NCBI RefSeq assembly: GCF_014356525.2
Contig: NC_052511.1
Span: 34,602,687 to 34,666,686, forward strand
From: Nilaparvata lugens
Lineage: Eukaryota > Arthropoda > Insecta > Hemiptera > Delphacidae
Reading direction: 5' to 3'
Length of the DNA: 64,000 nt
Below the pieces are notes generated by a model. The model saw only the letters and a list, made by a program, of their open reading frames with translations. It had not been told where the DNA came from and searched no databases. Numbering within the stretch: position 1 is the stretch's first letter; each line of letters begins with the position of its first letter. The position numbers were made by a program, and so were the translations under genes. Positions 21,823 to 32,510 of the stretch are shown one piece after another.

Positions 21823-22682
21823 TAATATATAATATCTCCTCCTAAAATACCCCAATAATGGCGGCCTTCAATTTCAAGTAAGAGCTACCATTGGGAAGGC
21901 ATAGGCATTGTGGGTCTGGGGATAGGCATAGGTCTGTGGGATTTAATCGATTTGATCAACATAATCTGATTTGTTGACATGACATGAAAATCCTCCTAAA
22001 CTAGATTATATCACAATTTTCAAAGTTGATCATTATTTGACAATTTCAAGTGATTAGTAAGTGTTATTTTGTTATTTAATTTGGTTTGTATATAATCTAA
22101 ATTATAATATTTTGGTTTTCAAATGTTTGAACAGAAAATTGAACCTGATTTCAAGTGTATGATAACCTACTTTCTGGACTATTTATAGTGTATTAATCAA
22201 AATTCGGGAAAGAAACAGTTTTGGGCTGTATGTTAGTACTTCCCCAATCATTTTAAAGAATTGTGTTTGGTTTATCAGAAGTCAATAAATAAATAACAAG
22301 CGAAGCTCGGTGCCCCGATATTATAATATTATAACGAAGTTATATAATCATATTACAAAAACAAACATCACGGAATATTTTGATCGCGGCTCAACCGATT
22401 AGAACAGCCGCTAATAAACCTCCCAGATACTGTAGTTGTGAAATTATGGGGCTCCTTAGAGGTCACATAAGCACCGTAGGTTATCGCATGAGGCATAACT
22501 TAGATATCAACAAGGGTCTCCTACTAGGGGTTGGCCATTTACTGCGGAATTAATTAGGATACTCCAATGCAAAATGACAAAGGGGTGAGGGCAAGAGGAG
22601 GGAATTCGAGGGATATTACATACAATGGGGCAGGTAAGTATCGCTATTAATGGAAACATTTGGAATGGGCGATGCTTATGAC
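21823..22682. other. AT-rich DNA with a possible repeat fragment at about 22280-22480
   Basis: Around 22300-22345 the sequence AACAAGCGAAGCTCGGTGCC followed by CCGATATTATAATATTATAA resembles a transposon end with a short GC-rich motif next to AT-rich sequence. Neither element class nor borders can be fixed. The rest shows nothing recognisable. Confidence 0.35.
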
Positions 22683-22870
22683 ATCCATTGATGACGAGAT
22701 GATGATGTGGTGGTTCAGGAGGAGTGGAGGAGAGATGAGAGGTGAAAGAGGAGTTGAGGGGTAGATGGAGGAGGGAGAGGTTGGTGAAGAGGAGGAGGAA
22801 CAGGATGAGGTATGGGATTGCGGTTGAATAGAGGATGAGTACAGGACAGAATGCCTTGCAATCGAGAAGA
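22683..22870. repeat. Purine-rich low-complexity tract (plus strand GA-rich)
   Basis: The plus strand is mostly GGAGGAG/GAGATGAGAGG-type sequence with few pyrimidines. Long open frames on the minus strand here are products of this bias (Ser/Pro/His-rich translations), not genes. Confidence 0.8.
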
Positions 22871-23571
22871 TAGTTGAGGGGATTGTTGGAGGATGCGTAT
22901 AGGGATGGACATGAATGCAAGTGGAAGGAGAACTCTGATGAACGATGGCAGGAATGCATGCGTGCACTATTGCAACTGATAAGCCACCTGTCCATCAGTG
23001 TACCTTGGCTAGACAGATGGCTTCTCATTGATTCACAACATGACATTATAACAAATATATTTTCTCATACCTAATCCAATCTATGATGTCATATTATAAC
23101 TCAAGTACTGTAGATGCTACTGAAACAGGAGATCTAAGATCTGACAATAGAATTAATAGTCACATTAGTACTTCACTATTCGATACAATATTGTACATTT
23201 GAATGGCCTTCAGGTAACGGAATTCTCAATCTGGATATGATAACTACATGGAGATCATTTTTCATCTTAGCATGTCTCTGGAACACACCCATACATCGAG
23301 TCAATTCTTTAACACATTTAATCAGAATGATCTGATTTCTTTCAGTTTCAATTGTTGCCCAAGGATTCATGAAAAGAAGACGAAACTGTGAAGAAATAGC
23401 AGATAATTACTTATAAATTCCTGTTGAATAAATATTAGTAGATATAAGAATGCACTAGTAGAGGAGTTTCGCTTGTGGTTTGTGCTTTTAGTGTCCGTTA
23501 AGCTGCGTTCGAATAAGTTTTACTCGTTGAAAATGGGAAAGAACAAGTGTTCAAACAATCGAGCATATTTT
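22871..23571. other. Unassigned DNA
   Basis: No supported coding segment or repeat was seen. Confidence 0.5.
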
Positions 23572-24563
23572 TCAATGTTGAGTGGTAGAGAGAACTTAAA
23601 AGTCCCAACTCCGCTTTGTAAAGATTTTTTTTAATTTCCATTTTTCATTTTTACACATACTTCAACGTTCATTTTCGACTGGATTCAATACATAGGTTGA
23701 AAAATTAATAAATTTATATTCACTCTAATTTGGGAATGCACTGTTGATTTGATATAATGTTCAAAGGCACTCATTGCAATGATAAATCATTGAATTTCTT
23801 GATCCTCTATGAACTGCTATGCAACATCAACTTTACACAAGAATGACGAATTGGAAACTTATATAATTGAGTAAAATCTGTATAGTCCAGGCAATGAATG
23901 CTCAAAAAGCCGTATAGAGGGAAATGTTTGGAAAACAATTTTCGACCCCGCAGTTATGTTAAGGGTGGTAAGGAGGTAAACGTATCAAAATTACTTAAAC
24001 TAAAGCCGCTGCAAAAGGAGTAGGGGAATTCATAAAAGTGTGAAATTGTACATTATATTGAAGAGAATTTAATGCTCCAAAAGCTCATTATCAGCATGGG
24101 TTTTTCAAGTCGATTTTTAAAAAGTTATAAGATCAAAAATAGAAAAAAATTGGTGGCAAATGTGTTTTTTCAAAAATGTCATACCTTCAAAAGCGGATAT
24201 CTTGGAAACTAGAGGAGATATGAAACAAGTTGTGGAATGGATATTGTAGGAAATTATTCAAGCTTCAATTTTTTATATGTCAGTCAAGTCCTTGGGATGC
24301 ATAATTTTTTAGTTTTTCACGAGAAACCAAAATATGGTACCTTTAAACTACCCTCACCATCTTAGCACAGGGGGTAGTGGTGGGGACTTTTGATATATTC
24401 ACCTCCTCACTACCCTAAACAGAACTGCGGGGTTAAAAATTGTCTTCCCAACTTTTCCCACTATAACCTTTCCTTGACTGGACTAGAAGTATTTGAATGA
24501 AAAAGAAAACATTCTTCATTAGTAGAGTTGGGACTTTTAAGTCCTTTCTACCACTCATCATTG
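23572..24563. mobile_element. Large inverted-repeat element (about 990 bp), probably a non-autonomous DNA transposon
   Basis: Outer arms at about 23572-23611 and 24525-24563 share GAGTGGTAGA..G.ACTTAAAAGTCCCAACTC in inverted orientation. Inner arms at about 23920-23990 and 24395-24470 share ACCCCGCAGTT.TGTT.AGGG and AGGAGGT.AA..TATCAAAA in inverted orientation. The middle (24030-24450) is repeated in direct orientation at 44527-44955. There is no transposase frame. The asymmetric spacing of the inner and outer arms suggests an insertion in the left half. Confidence 0.65.
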
Positions 24564-26040
24564 ACTGGATTTACTCATTGTCTGAAGCATCCTTTCGAAT
24601 CAGTGAGTGAACATTCCATATTTCCACAATATTAGACTACGTAAGCCTGCAAGTCGCCATTTCAGTTCAAAAATTGATAAACCATCACTGAATCACTAAT
24701 ATGTTATACCAAAGTGATGAATATGTTATGTCTTCATAAATATTGTCTTGCTACTCATTATTCATATACTATCAACTTGAATTCAATTAGTGCTGTAAGG
24801 ACTTCACAATCTTCTATTATTATTGAACACGCACGATTTGTACTCTACGGAATTCAGACTACTGTCTGTGCTGTGGAATGGAGATCAAAATTCCTTGCTC
24901 AGTTTCAGCTCAATTAGGATCAATTCAGGAGCAATTATTGTGTTGGAACGTAGGAGTTGCAGGCAATTACACGAAACTTGCTCAATTTGATTCCCCATGT
25001 CAAACCAGTATTACGTTGCTAACTGTAACCCAGTCACAACCCACAAGAAACGAAGCAGTAGATTATTGAATTCTGGAGAAATTTTCAAGATGGAAGATTC
25101 AGTGAATGCGGATACAAAGGGAAAATATGGAGATTATATTTCTATTACGAATTGGAACCGTTCACAATTTAATTTTAAGAGTTGGATTTCCATTTTAAAA
25201 AGCTTGGATCAGAATAATGTATTCCAGCTTCAGAAGACATGTATTGTTTTTTTAGACAAATTATCCTTCCTGTGAGAGAGGAAATGATTAAAATAAGTAA
25301 ACGTTTCTCAATCATATAATATAAGCAGGCCTACTATAGAAAATAATAAACGAGAACCAATTAATGATACCCAGCACTCAATTCTACCATTATTTGGAAC
25401 TGGAGAAGATTCAACTGAATATTCATAATGAGTGTTAAGGATGAGTTCTGTAATATAGCGGTTGATGATAGGAACTGAGCTATAGAACCAAATAAAATTG
25501 TATAGAACAGAAGGAGATGATAATGAACATGAAATTCAAAAGTCTGTTCATTTGGAGTGAGTCAATTGATAAAATTTGATATGGAAAATAAATTATGAAT
25601 TTGGCATATTTGAATTCTCAGGGAATAAACCCATCAACAAAAAGAAATCATTGTCATCTTTCTCTAGAGAAATGAAGATACGAAGTACAAATTGGAGGGA
25701 GAAACTGAGTAAAAAAATCTCATACAGTCATTCATCGAGGAGGTTTTTTCCTTCTACTTTCAATTGATCGCGGAATTTTCTCTGCAACCAGGAAAAATGG
25801 TTTTAAAAAAAATTGGAAAAAACGAATATTCACAGAGATAATGGTAAGAAATCTCTTTTCCGATTCAAAAATAACTGGAAACTTCCTCGTAGGAATGACT
25901 ACTCTCAGGTTAACAACCTCCCACAGTTAATCTCTAACTAGTCGGAGCAATGACAATTCTTTGCTGAATCCATTCAAATCGAAGTCGCCTCCGTAATTAC
26001 AGTATTTCTAGTGAGAAACGCTGGACAAAGGAACGTGCGA
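24564..26040. other. AT-rich DNA without recognised genes
   Basis: There are short chance frames only and no repeat assignment. Confidence 0.5.
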
Positions 26041-26424
26041 ACGACCTGATTTCAATAACTTCAATAGGTCGATTTCAATAAGGCGACAAGCGGCGGGAAA
26101 TTCAAAAGGTGAGAAGAATTAAATGAGAGCGAGGAAAGCTCTGGCAGTGAAGAGGGATCACGTTCCAAGGCGCTGCGAAGGAGGCGCAAGTTGAGCGATA
26201 AAGCCAGCCCATTAATTAGTGCACAAGTTTGAGAGCGACTTGAAGGAGGACTTAAACGAGAAGAGGAGGAGGAGGAGAGTGAATACCGATGGCAAGTTGG
26301 ACTCGTACTGCTTTGTGGCGCGGCCGCCATTTAATGGTTTACACCGGCGGGTGCACCCCCAGACCCCCTATTTTTGAGTGAGTGGGTCACCCCAACCATC
26401 CTTTCATCATGAGGTAAGTGGGTG
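26041..26424. other. Less AT-rich, purine-leaning stretch
   Basis: The block contains GCGGCCGCC (26318-26326), GGCGACAAGCGGCGGG and GAGGAGGAGGAGG. It stands out in base composition from its surroundings. It could be a promoter or 5' UTR-like region, but no exon or core promoter element can be supported. Confidence 0.3.
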
Positions 26425-26720
26425 ATGGGAATGAGAAGGAGATGAGGATGATGATGATGATAAGTAGGAGGAGAAGGAAGTTGAGGTGGAGGAGGTGATG
26501 GAAAACGAGATATAAGTGAATGAAGGAGTGGACTTGAAGTAGGAGGAGGAGGAGGAAAAGGAGGAGGAAATGGTGGAGAAGACTGTAAAAGAAAAGGTGG
26601 AAGAGAAGCAGGCAGAGAAGGGAAAGAATGGGGAGGCTGCAAAGGAGGTGGAGATAGAGGTACAGAATAAAGTAGAAAAGGAGCAGAAGGAAGATATTGT
26701 GAAGGTAAAGGAGTGGGGAA
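26425..26720. repeat. Purine-rich low-complexity tract (plus strand GA-rich)
   Basis: GATGATGATGATGATAAG is followed by about 250 bases of AGGAGGAG/GGAGGAGAAG variants with almost no pyrimidine runs. Overlapping minus-strand frames encoding Ser/Pro/Leu/Phe-rich products are by-products of the tract. Confidence 0.8.
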
Positions 26721-26959
26721 AAGGAGATGGATAAGTGAACGAGATGAATGAAACTGTAATGGGAATATTGGTGGATGATAAGAAATTGATAAATAATAAC
26801 ATTCAAAGTGTAATTTGTGATAATTATGCTTTGAAGTGTTTCACGTTATTTTTTTCAATAACGAGTCGCCCTGCTTGGCTGCAGTCAGGTAGAGCATGAA
26901 TTACAAGATATATAACCCTTATTGTGGTTCTTAGAATAATAATAATACCAATTTCTTAC

Positions 26960-27041
26960 TGGTTCGCCCAGGAGCTCCCGCAGTTCTCTGCTCTTGCTGG
27001 TTACTGACGTCAGCTGCTCCAACAGTCCACAATTTCTGTGA
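26960..27041 (-). CDS. Candidate exon of unknown protein
   Basis: On the minus strand a stretch ending GGCGAACCA|GTAAGAAA has a good donor and two possible acceptors (CAG at 27042-27044 or 27036-27038). One frame reads LLEQLTSVTSKSRELRELLG, a likely helical, coiled-coil-like segment. A second frame is also open, so the true frame is uncertain. It is less AT-rich than its flanks. No partner exon was found. Confidence 0.3.
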
Positions 27042-27742
27042 CTGATTTGTCGAATTCCGCAAATACAGATGCGAGAATTTACGTTGCTGCAACTTAATAC
27101 TATGACCTGAAGATTCTTCAAATCAGATTTAATGATACTGGATTATTTATATAAATCTCTGGAACGTATTATTTCCAAAGATTTGATAATCAATGCTGTA
27201 TATCGCTGTTTTCCCCAACTTATTCGGTGAAGAATATAGTTGGCTGGTAATCTTAAAGAATTTTCAATACTGGTAACTAGATTATAACGAGATTGATCAT
27301 GCATGGAGATAGGGAAATAAATAAAGGATACACCATCAAATATTTACGCAAATATATTACACAAACTATCAACGAATAAACAAATATATAGAGCAACAAG
27401 GTATAAAAAATAAAATAAGAACAAATATATTCATATCGAAAAATATCACAGATTAGCTCACTTATAAGGTTTTTTGCTTTTAGCACGAAAAAATTACCAT
27501 GTGCTTCCTAAATCATTAATCATATGCATTCAAATTATGCAGCTCAGTCATCGACTTGCTGTTGCTTGTCGAATAAAAAATCTCATATACCTTCTTTCCA
27601 AATTAATATAAATAATTAATTAATAAACTATAAATCTCAAATATATTAATATATATTACTCAGGGCTAAAGGTTCGGCCTCTGATGGAAATTAGATAAAT
27701 CAATTTATCCAGTGAACATGAGCTTCATTTACATCTTTATAA

Positions 27743-28411
27743 TCTATATATATAAAAGCGAAATGGCACTCACTCACTCACTCACTCACTCACTCGCATA
27801 ACTAAAAATCTACCGGACCAAAAACGTTCAAATTTGGTAGGTATGTTCAGTTGGCCCTTTAGAGGCGCACTAAGAAATCTTTTGGCAATATTTTAACTCT
27901 AAGGGTTGTTTTTAAGGGTTTAAAGTTCGTCTTTTAGCATGTATATTCTTCTTCTCCCAATCTCATAATTATAATTGAAATTTTCATATCATATGTTACT
28001 ATAGAACTATAATCTAGATAGAGTACCTCTTCGAAACAGTTGTTAACTGGCAACTAAATTAATAATTTTGTCAGGTTGGCATTAAGTTGAGTTGACTTTG
28101 TTAGGTTGGCACCAAGTTGGAGATTTAAATGCATTTATCGCGGAAAAATTGATTAGGTACTGCTACTTCAATCCTGGGAATATTATATTACTAGCCGTCA
28201 GGCTCGCTTCGCTCGCCATATCCGTTTAGCCAGACGTTTAGTCTGGACCCCCGACTGGATCGTCCTAACATATGATAAAAATGCTCAAATGAAAAATGCA
28301 GGCGAGCGGAGCGAGCCTGCTGATCCCATTCTTGGACGATCAAGTCGGGGGTCCAGGGGGCGGAGGCCCTGGCTAGACGGATATGGCGAGCGAAGCGAGC
28401 CTGACGGCTAG
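27743..28411 (+). mobile_element. Short non-autonomous Helitron, 669 bp
   Basis: It is bounded by A|TCTATATATATAAAAGCGAA and GACGGCTAG|T, with (ACTC)n after the 5' end. It has the same length as the copy at 21154-21822 and near-identical sequence, which suggests recent amplification. Its last 221 bp (28191-28411) form the CTAG-bounded inverted-repeat module: CTAGCCGTCAGGCTCGCTTC at the left is the exact inverse of the right end. No coding capacity. Confidence 0.87.
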
Positions 28412-30242
28412 TTTACTAATAAAAGAATGATTGGGTGAGCATATAAATTATAACATCAAAATTTAAATATTTCATCTGTGCATACTTAAACATGTAAATC
28501 TGATATATAGTTCTTAATTAATAAAAATCTCCTTTTTATGTTTCAAGACTTGCGCAAGTTAGATATTAATTTCAATATTCGAATAACCTTTCGACGAGCT
28601 AGCTTTATAGATCTTGTTTCACTCGTAGCACTGAGGGCGCCCTAGATATATATTTCTTGTTAACTATAACTCACGTGCCGAAATTCACAAGATGATGATG
28701 GCGATCCAAATTCTTCCATCGTCTTGGGTTTTCTGGTGGCTGAAGTCGTCCTCTCCAAGGGAATAAATAAATTTCTGTATGACTCAAGCCTTAATATAGA
28801 CCTTAATATATAACCCACTTCTATAATATTGTTATTTATTTTACATACTTTGTACATGCTCATTTGACATAATAAATATTTTTAAGTTTATTAAGTTGTT
28901 TTTCCTTTTACAATAACATGCCATGTGGTTACCAAATCCTCTGGTTGAATACTATTTGTTTACAACTAAAATTTGCCACAGGTGTCTGGTTAAATTTCAA
29001 ATTATAAAAATTTCGGCTTGACCGATTATTTAGGTTGCCAACCAGTAAGTATTATAGAGCCTAACCTCAAAAATTTCTTATTTTATATAATTCAATAAAT
29101 AGCAAATAAAATTCTTTTCTATTTGGCTGTTCGAAATGTAGCCAGGATACCCGTTATTATCTAATCTCTAACCTGTTGATATCGCACCCGGCGATAACAA
29201 AGCAGCTGTTTGCTAGAGACCTATAAAATCTTTTCATTTAGCGATTTTGCCAGCTATTCAAGATAATTTGTTATAAGTGGTATGACAGGAAACCAGACAA
29301 TGTAGGGAAATGTAATGGCAAGAGAAGTTTACATAATCATTAAAGGCAAGTTTGTAACTTACAAAAATACTTTCAAATTAAATTGAATATTAGGAAGAAT
29401 GTAAATGGTGGAAGATGCAGTAAGACAATAAGAGTGATGATTGGGAAAGAGGATTTGAAAAAGTGCTGTGTAATAAATCAAGCATGAGTACCTATAGGAA
29501 GTTGTGAGAAATTCAAAAACTGGTGAAATAGAATCTATCGTGGAATCGGAGATCTCATAATCATGGCTGTAGGAATATGATAAAATGTGTCCTGAATCTG
29601 GTGTCCTTATGAATCAATATTATGTTGCTCACTTTCGCCGCGTCTTTACTCCGTATGAAAATGACATTGCCGTATTTTGTGCTCACCAGTAAACCACCAA
29701 GTTGGTATGTTTGGTCCTCGGTGCGTATTCACCTCAAAGTCCCACCACAAAGTTCCACTGGAAGCTTTCAAACTTGTACTAATTAATGGGTTGACTTCAC
29801 CATTCCACTGCAGGCGACTCTCGTCTGTTATACCCACATCACACGGGTAGGCCTACTCAACTGCAGAGCGAATGCTAAGAACACGTAACGGGGCTGAAGA
29901 ATCAAGAAAAAAGAGCAATATTGGAGGCCGTAGAAGAAAATTATGGAAACTATAGAATATTATCCTTTATTCCAGTCCGATTTCCGAGGCTATTTGTGAG
30001 TTTGTCAGTTTTTAGATTGATCCCCTGGCCGCGTTACGATCGCACGCTAAGTCCAAAGGTGGGAGCGCCACCTTATTGCATCTGGACTCACATGATTTTC
30101 ATAGGGTTTACTCCCCTAGACAAGTTGCTTCCACCTCACCTGAAGAGTATTGTCAACCCGAGAAAATATTTGAAAGAAATAAAAAGAATGTGGACAAGGG
30201 AGGCCGACAGAAAGAAACGAAAGAAACAATAGCACAAAGCTA
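28412..30242. other. AT-rich DNA without supported genes
   Basis: A minus-strand open frame (29646-29837) ends at a GT donor-like site and contains TDESRLQWNG, but no family was recognised. A less AT-rich block at about 30000-30130 (for example CCGCGTTACGATCGCACGCT) looks like a repeat fragment of unknown type. Confidence 0.4.
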
Positions 30243-30418
30243 GGTCAGTACTGAGAAAACTAAAATTATGGCATTCAGAGGCAAATATCCGGTCAGATCG
30301 AAAATTGTTTTAACAATACAGTGTTGGAACAAGTACCTATCTCAATATATTACATAATCTGGGAAGTGACATAATCTAAAAACATGAATTAGATATTGAG
30401 AAGAAAATAGGAAAGTTA

Positions 30419-30693
30419 TTATAAGGCTATTAGACGAAGATACAAATTAAATGCTGTAACTCACCCGGAAGAATTCCGGGCATCAGCTGGATGGAATTTC
30501 GATGAGCGCTAAAATTATTTGTCAGCCCGGGAATCGAACCCAGTACCTCCCAATTGCCAATCTGACAATCTCCGGATACCAGCGCTCATTTTATACGAAG
30601 GCCAGCCAGTCTACAGATGGAAATTACTGAGATATTGCAATTATTCAAATAGCATTTGAATAAAATTGCAATATCTCAGTAATTTCCATCTGT
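30419..30693 (-). mobile_element. tRNA-derived SINE with 5' hairpin leader, 15 bp target-site duplication
   Basis: It is flanked by identical 15-mers AAAATAGGAAAGTTA at 30404-30418 and 30694-30708. On the minus strand it starts with an ~83 nt hairpin (30612-30694), then a tRNA-like section with a canonical B box GGTTCGATTCC (30530-30540) preceded by GGGAGGTACTG. Two inverted 9-mers, ATGAGCGCT at 30502-30510 and AGCGCTCAT at 30581-30589, enclose this tRNA-like part. A further hairpin CCCGGAA-GAA-TTCCGGG lies at 30464-30480. The A box is unclear. Insertion in the LINE at 30243-31248 shows it is younger than that LINE. The parent tRNA is not identified. Confidence 0.8.
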
Positions 30694-30694
30694 A
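30612..30694. repeat. Long near-perfect hairpin (39/41 nt arms)
   Basis: The arms at 30612-30650 and 30654-30694 are reverse complements except for a 2 nt insertion in the right arm; the loop is AGC. The left arm begins TACAGATGGAAATTACTGAG. It forms the outer end of the SINE. A fold this stable could be processed into small RNAs, but there is no direct evidence of that. Confidence 0.9.
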
Positions 30695-31161
30695 AAATAG
30701 GAAAGTTACAGATGATATGTGGAAATATCAGCAGGACTTAAGGTGAAAAAGCAAGAACAGACACAATTAAGAAATTTTAAAAACTAATGGCCGCTCCAGT
30801 ACTCTACGGTAGTGAATCATGGGTGAAAACGAGGCCACTTCAAAGTGGAGTGCAGGCAGCCGAGAAGAGATTTCTTCGAAGAACCAAGGAGTGTGACAGA
30901 AGAGATCATTTGAGGAATGAAGATATTAGGAAAAAATTGAATATCTGCAGCATGAATGAAAGAGTTACAGAGAATCGGCATCAATGGAGGGAGCATGTCC
31001 AAAGAATGTCAGCTGAGAGAATTCCATTGAAAATCTATAACTATTAGCCAGTAGGCAAAAGAGATGTTGGCAGACCACGCAAGCGGTGGCAATAATAAGA
31101 ATTTCTATGTTCATTTGAATAAGATGCGAGTCGGAACAGATTATAGCCTAATCCTTGTTTG

Positions 31162-31185
31162 TAATAATAATAATAATAATAATAA

Positions 31186-31216
<31 letters not shown>

Positions 31217-31248
31217 AAGAAGAAGAAGAAGAAGAAGAAGAAGAAGAA
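31162..31248. repeat. Compound (AAT)n(GAA)n microsatellite
   Basis: About 26 bases of AAT repeats pass directly into about 60 bases of GAA repeats. It is positioned as the 3' tail of the LINE remnant, like the shorter GAAGAAGA tail at 19568-19586. Confidence 0.95.
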
Positions 31249-31845
31249 CTATAGAATTTAGGTATTTCATTGTTGTCTTGTCTTGAAATCTGATTATTGA
31301 AAAAGGAGGAAATTATATAAATAAATCAGTTTATCTTTAAACATTATGACAATAGATTAAGTGAAGATTAAGGTTCCTCAATCAGCTGTGCAATATGCAA
31401 AGAAACAAATCTCGGCAAATAAAAGATGGGTGTGTACACTGTTGCCTGCAATAACTCAGCTGAATTGCATGATTTTTCTGAGTTCATAATCCTTTTTCTG
31501 CAAATTTATCAGCAATGTACCAAGAATAATTATTATTTTACATATTACTACGACAAGTAGCATCATAATTAATATATGAGTTTCCACTGAGAATCAATTG
31601 ATTGATGACATAAATATTTTTTCCCATGATAATCAACTATAACTGGAAATCGCTCATGCTCACTCCATACTTTCAGCTTACTCATGAAGTTTTAATTGTC
31701 TATTGCACCTGAAGTTTGCTGAAGCTCACACTGATATAAATTATCAGATTCTGCATGGATCAAATGAATTTGGACTCACTAAAGTAGATGTACAGTTATA
31801 ATATTCTGATTTGTTATTAATAATACTTCATCATTTTTTCCAAAG
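31249..31845. other. AT-rich DNA without recognised genes
   Basis: Nothing recognisable. If the candidate exon at 31846 is real, this would be part of its upstream intron. Confidence 0.45.
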
Positions 31846-32020
31846 TTGTATTGGATAGAACCAGAATCACTCAATCAATTGAGATGTACAACTCCACACA
31901 AGTTTGATACTAACTCTATCCCTTATCAATCAAGTGAGCATCCTACTTGTCGTATCAATCAAATTGCTGGCAATCAAAGTCATTTCACCAATATGAGCTT
32001 CCGTGTATATACATACAATC
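31846..32020 (+). CDS. Candidate exon of unknown protein
   Basis: A 175 bp open stretch lies between a pyrimidine-rich acceptor (CATTTTTTCCAAAG) and a strong donor (GTGAGTAAAG). The frame opens LYWIEPESLNQLRCTTPHKF and ends NMSFRVYTYNR, leaving one base of the next codon. The other two frames hit stops early. The AAG acceptor is acceptable but not ideal. The peptide has two cysteines, a W near the start and two N-glycosylation-like NxS/T sites, which would suit a secreted or extracellular protein. No family was recognised and no neighbouring exon located. Confidence 0.4.
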
Positions 32021-32316
32021 GTGAGTAAAGTCCGTAATCAGAATGGATGGGAAGACCAATTTATTCATTTATTCATGACATTCAGAGAGAATTGAATTAT
32101 TACTAGCGAATGAGACTTAGGTATTCATTCTAGAGAGTCATTTCAAATAAGTTATGTTGGGGAAAATGAGGAGTTTAGGGTCAACAATGTTGATATCTTC
32201 TTCAATATTGATATCTATTGCTCTTCACATTCCATTAAATAGAATGAATTCATGATCCTCAAGAGCATTATATACTAAGAGTACCAATAACTGACACAAA
32301 CGATCTCTCATCCAGG

Positions 32317-32510
32317 AATAAAAATAGAAATCCAAGTACCCTTTTTTCAAAATTGTTCATTTACAACATGTTCGGCGATGATGCCATCATCAAGTAATTG
32401 AAAAATAAACTATTTAATTATTTTTCAATGACTTGATAATAACATCATAGCCGAAACACGTCATAAGTAAACAATTTTAAAAAAAGGGTACTCGGATTTA
32501 TATTTTTATA
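32317..32510. mobile_element. Palindromic MITE, copy 1
   Basis: The left half ATAAAAATAGAAATCCAAGT followed by ACCCTTTTTT, AAAATTGTT and ACATGTT is mirrored by the right half (AACAATTTTAAAAAAAGGGT then ACTCGGATTT). The whole ~190 bp folds into a long hairpin with a short loop of AATAAACTATTTAATTATT type. A second copy is at 34608-34808. No coding capacity. Confidence 0.75.

Larger units (their letters stand above)
30243..31248 (+). pseudogene. LINE remnant interrupted by a SINE, with (AAT)n(GAA)n tail
   Basis: Before the SINE the plus strand reads STEKTKIMAFRGKYPVRSKI, and after a frame change GSDII*KHELDIEKKIGKV. This resumes after the SINE as TDDMWKYQQDL, then MAAPVLYGSESW, AEKRFLRRTKECDRRDHLRN, and after an in-frame TAG (31045-31047) PVGKRDVGRPRKRW with a stop at 31093. 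The KTKIMAF, LYGSESW and GRPRKRW motifs belong to the end of insect non-LTR reverse-transcriptase ORFs. The tail (AAT)n then (GAA)n runs 31162-31248. Multiple stops and shifts show an old copy. Confidence 0.85.

Noticed and set aside
22507..23046. 179-codon minus-strand frame rich in Ser, Pro, His
   Set aside because: It lies on the purine-rich tract; all minus frames are open there and the translation is low complexity.
26331..26806. Overlapping minus-strand frames of 103-139 codons
   Set aside because: They are composition artefacts of the GA-rich tract; three frames are open at once.
29646..29837. Minus-strand frame with TDESRLQW, recalling Tc1-type transposases
   Set aside because: Only four or five residues match the DESR motif; no other transposase motif or inverted ends are visible.
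30502..30589. Functional tRNA gene
   Set aside because: It has a B box but no proper cloverleaf or clear A box, and lies inside an element with target-site duplications, so it is a SINE.
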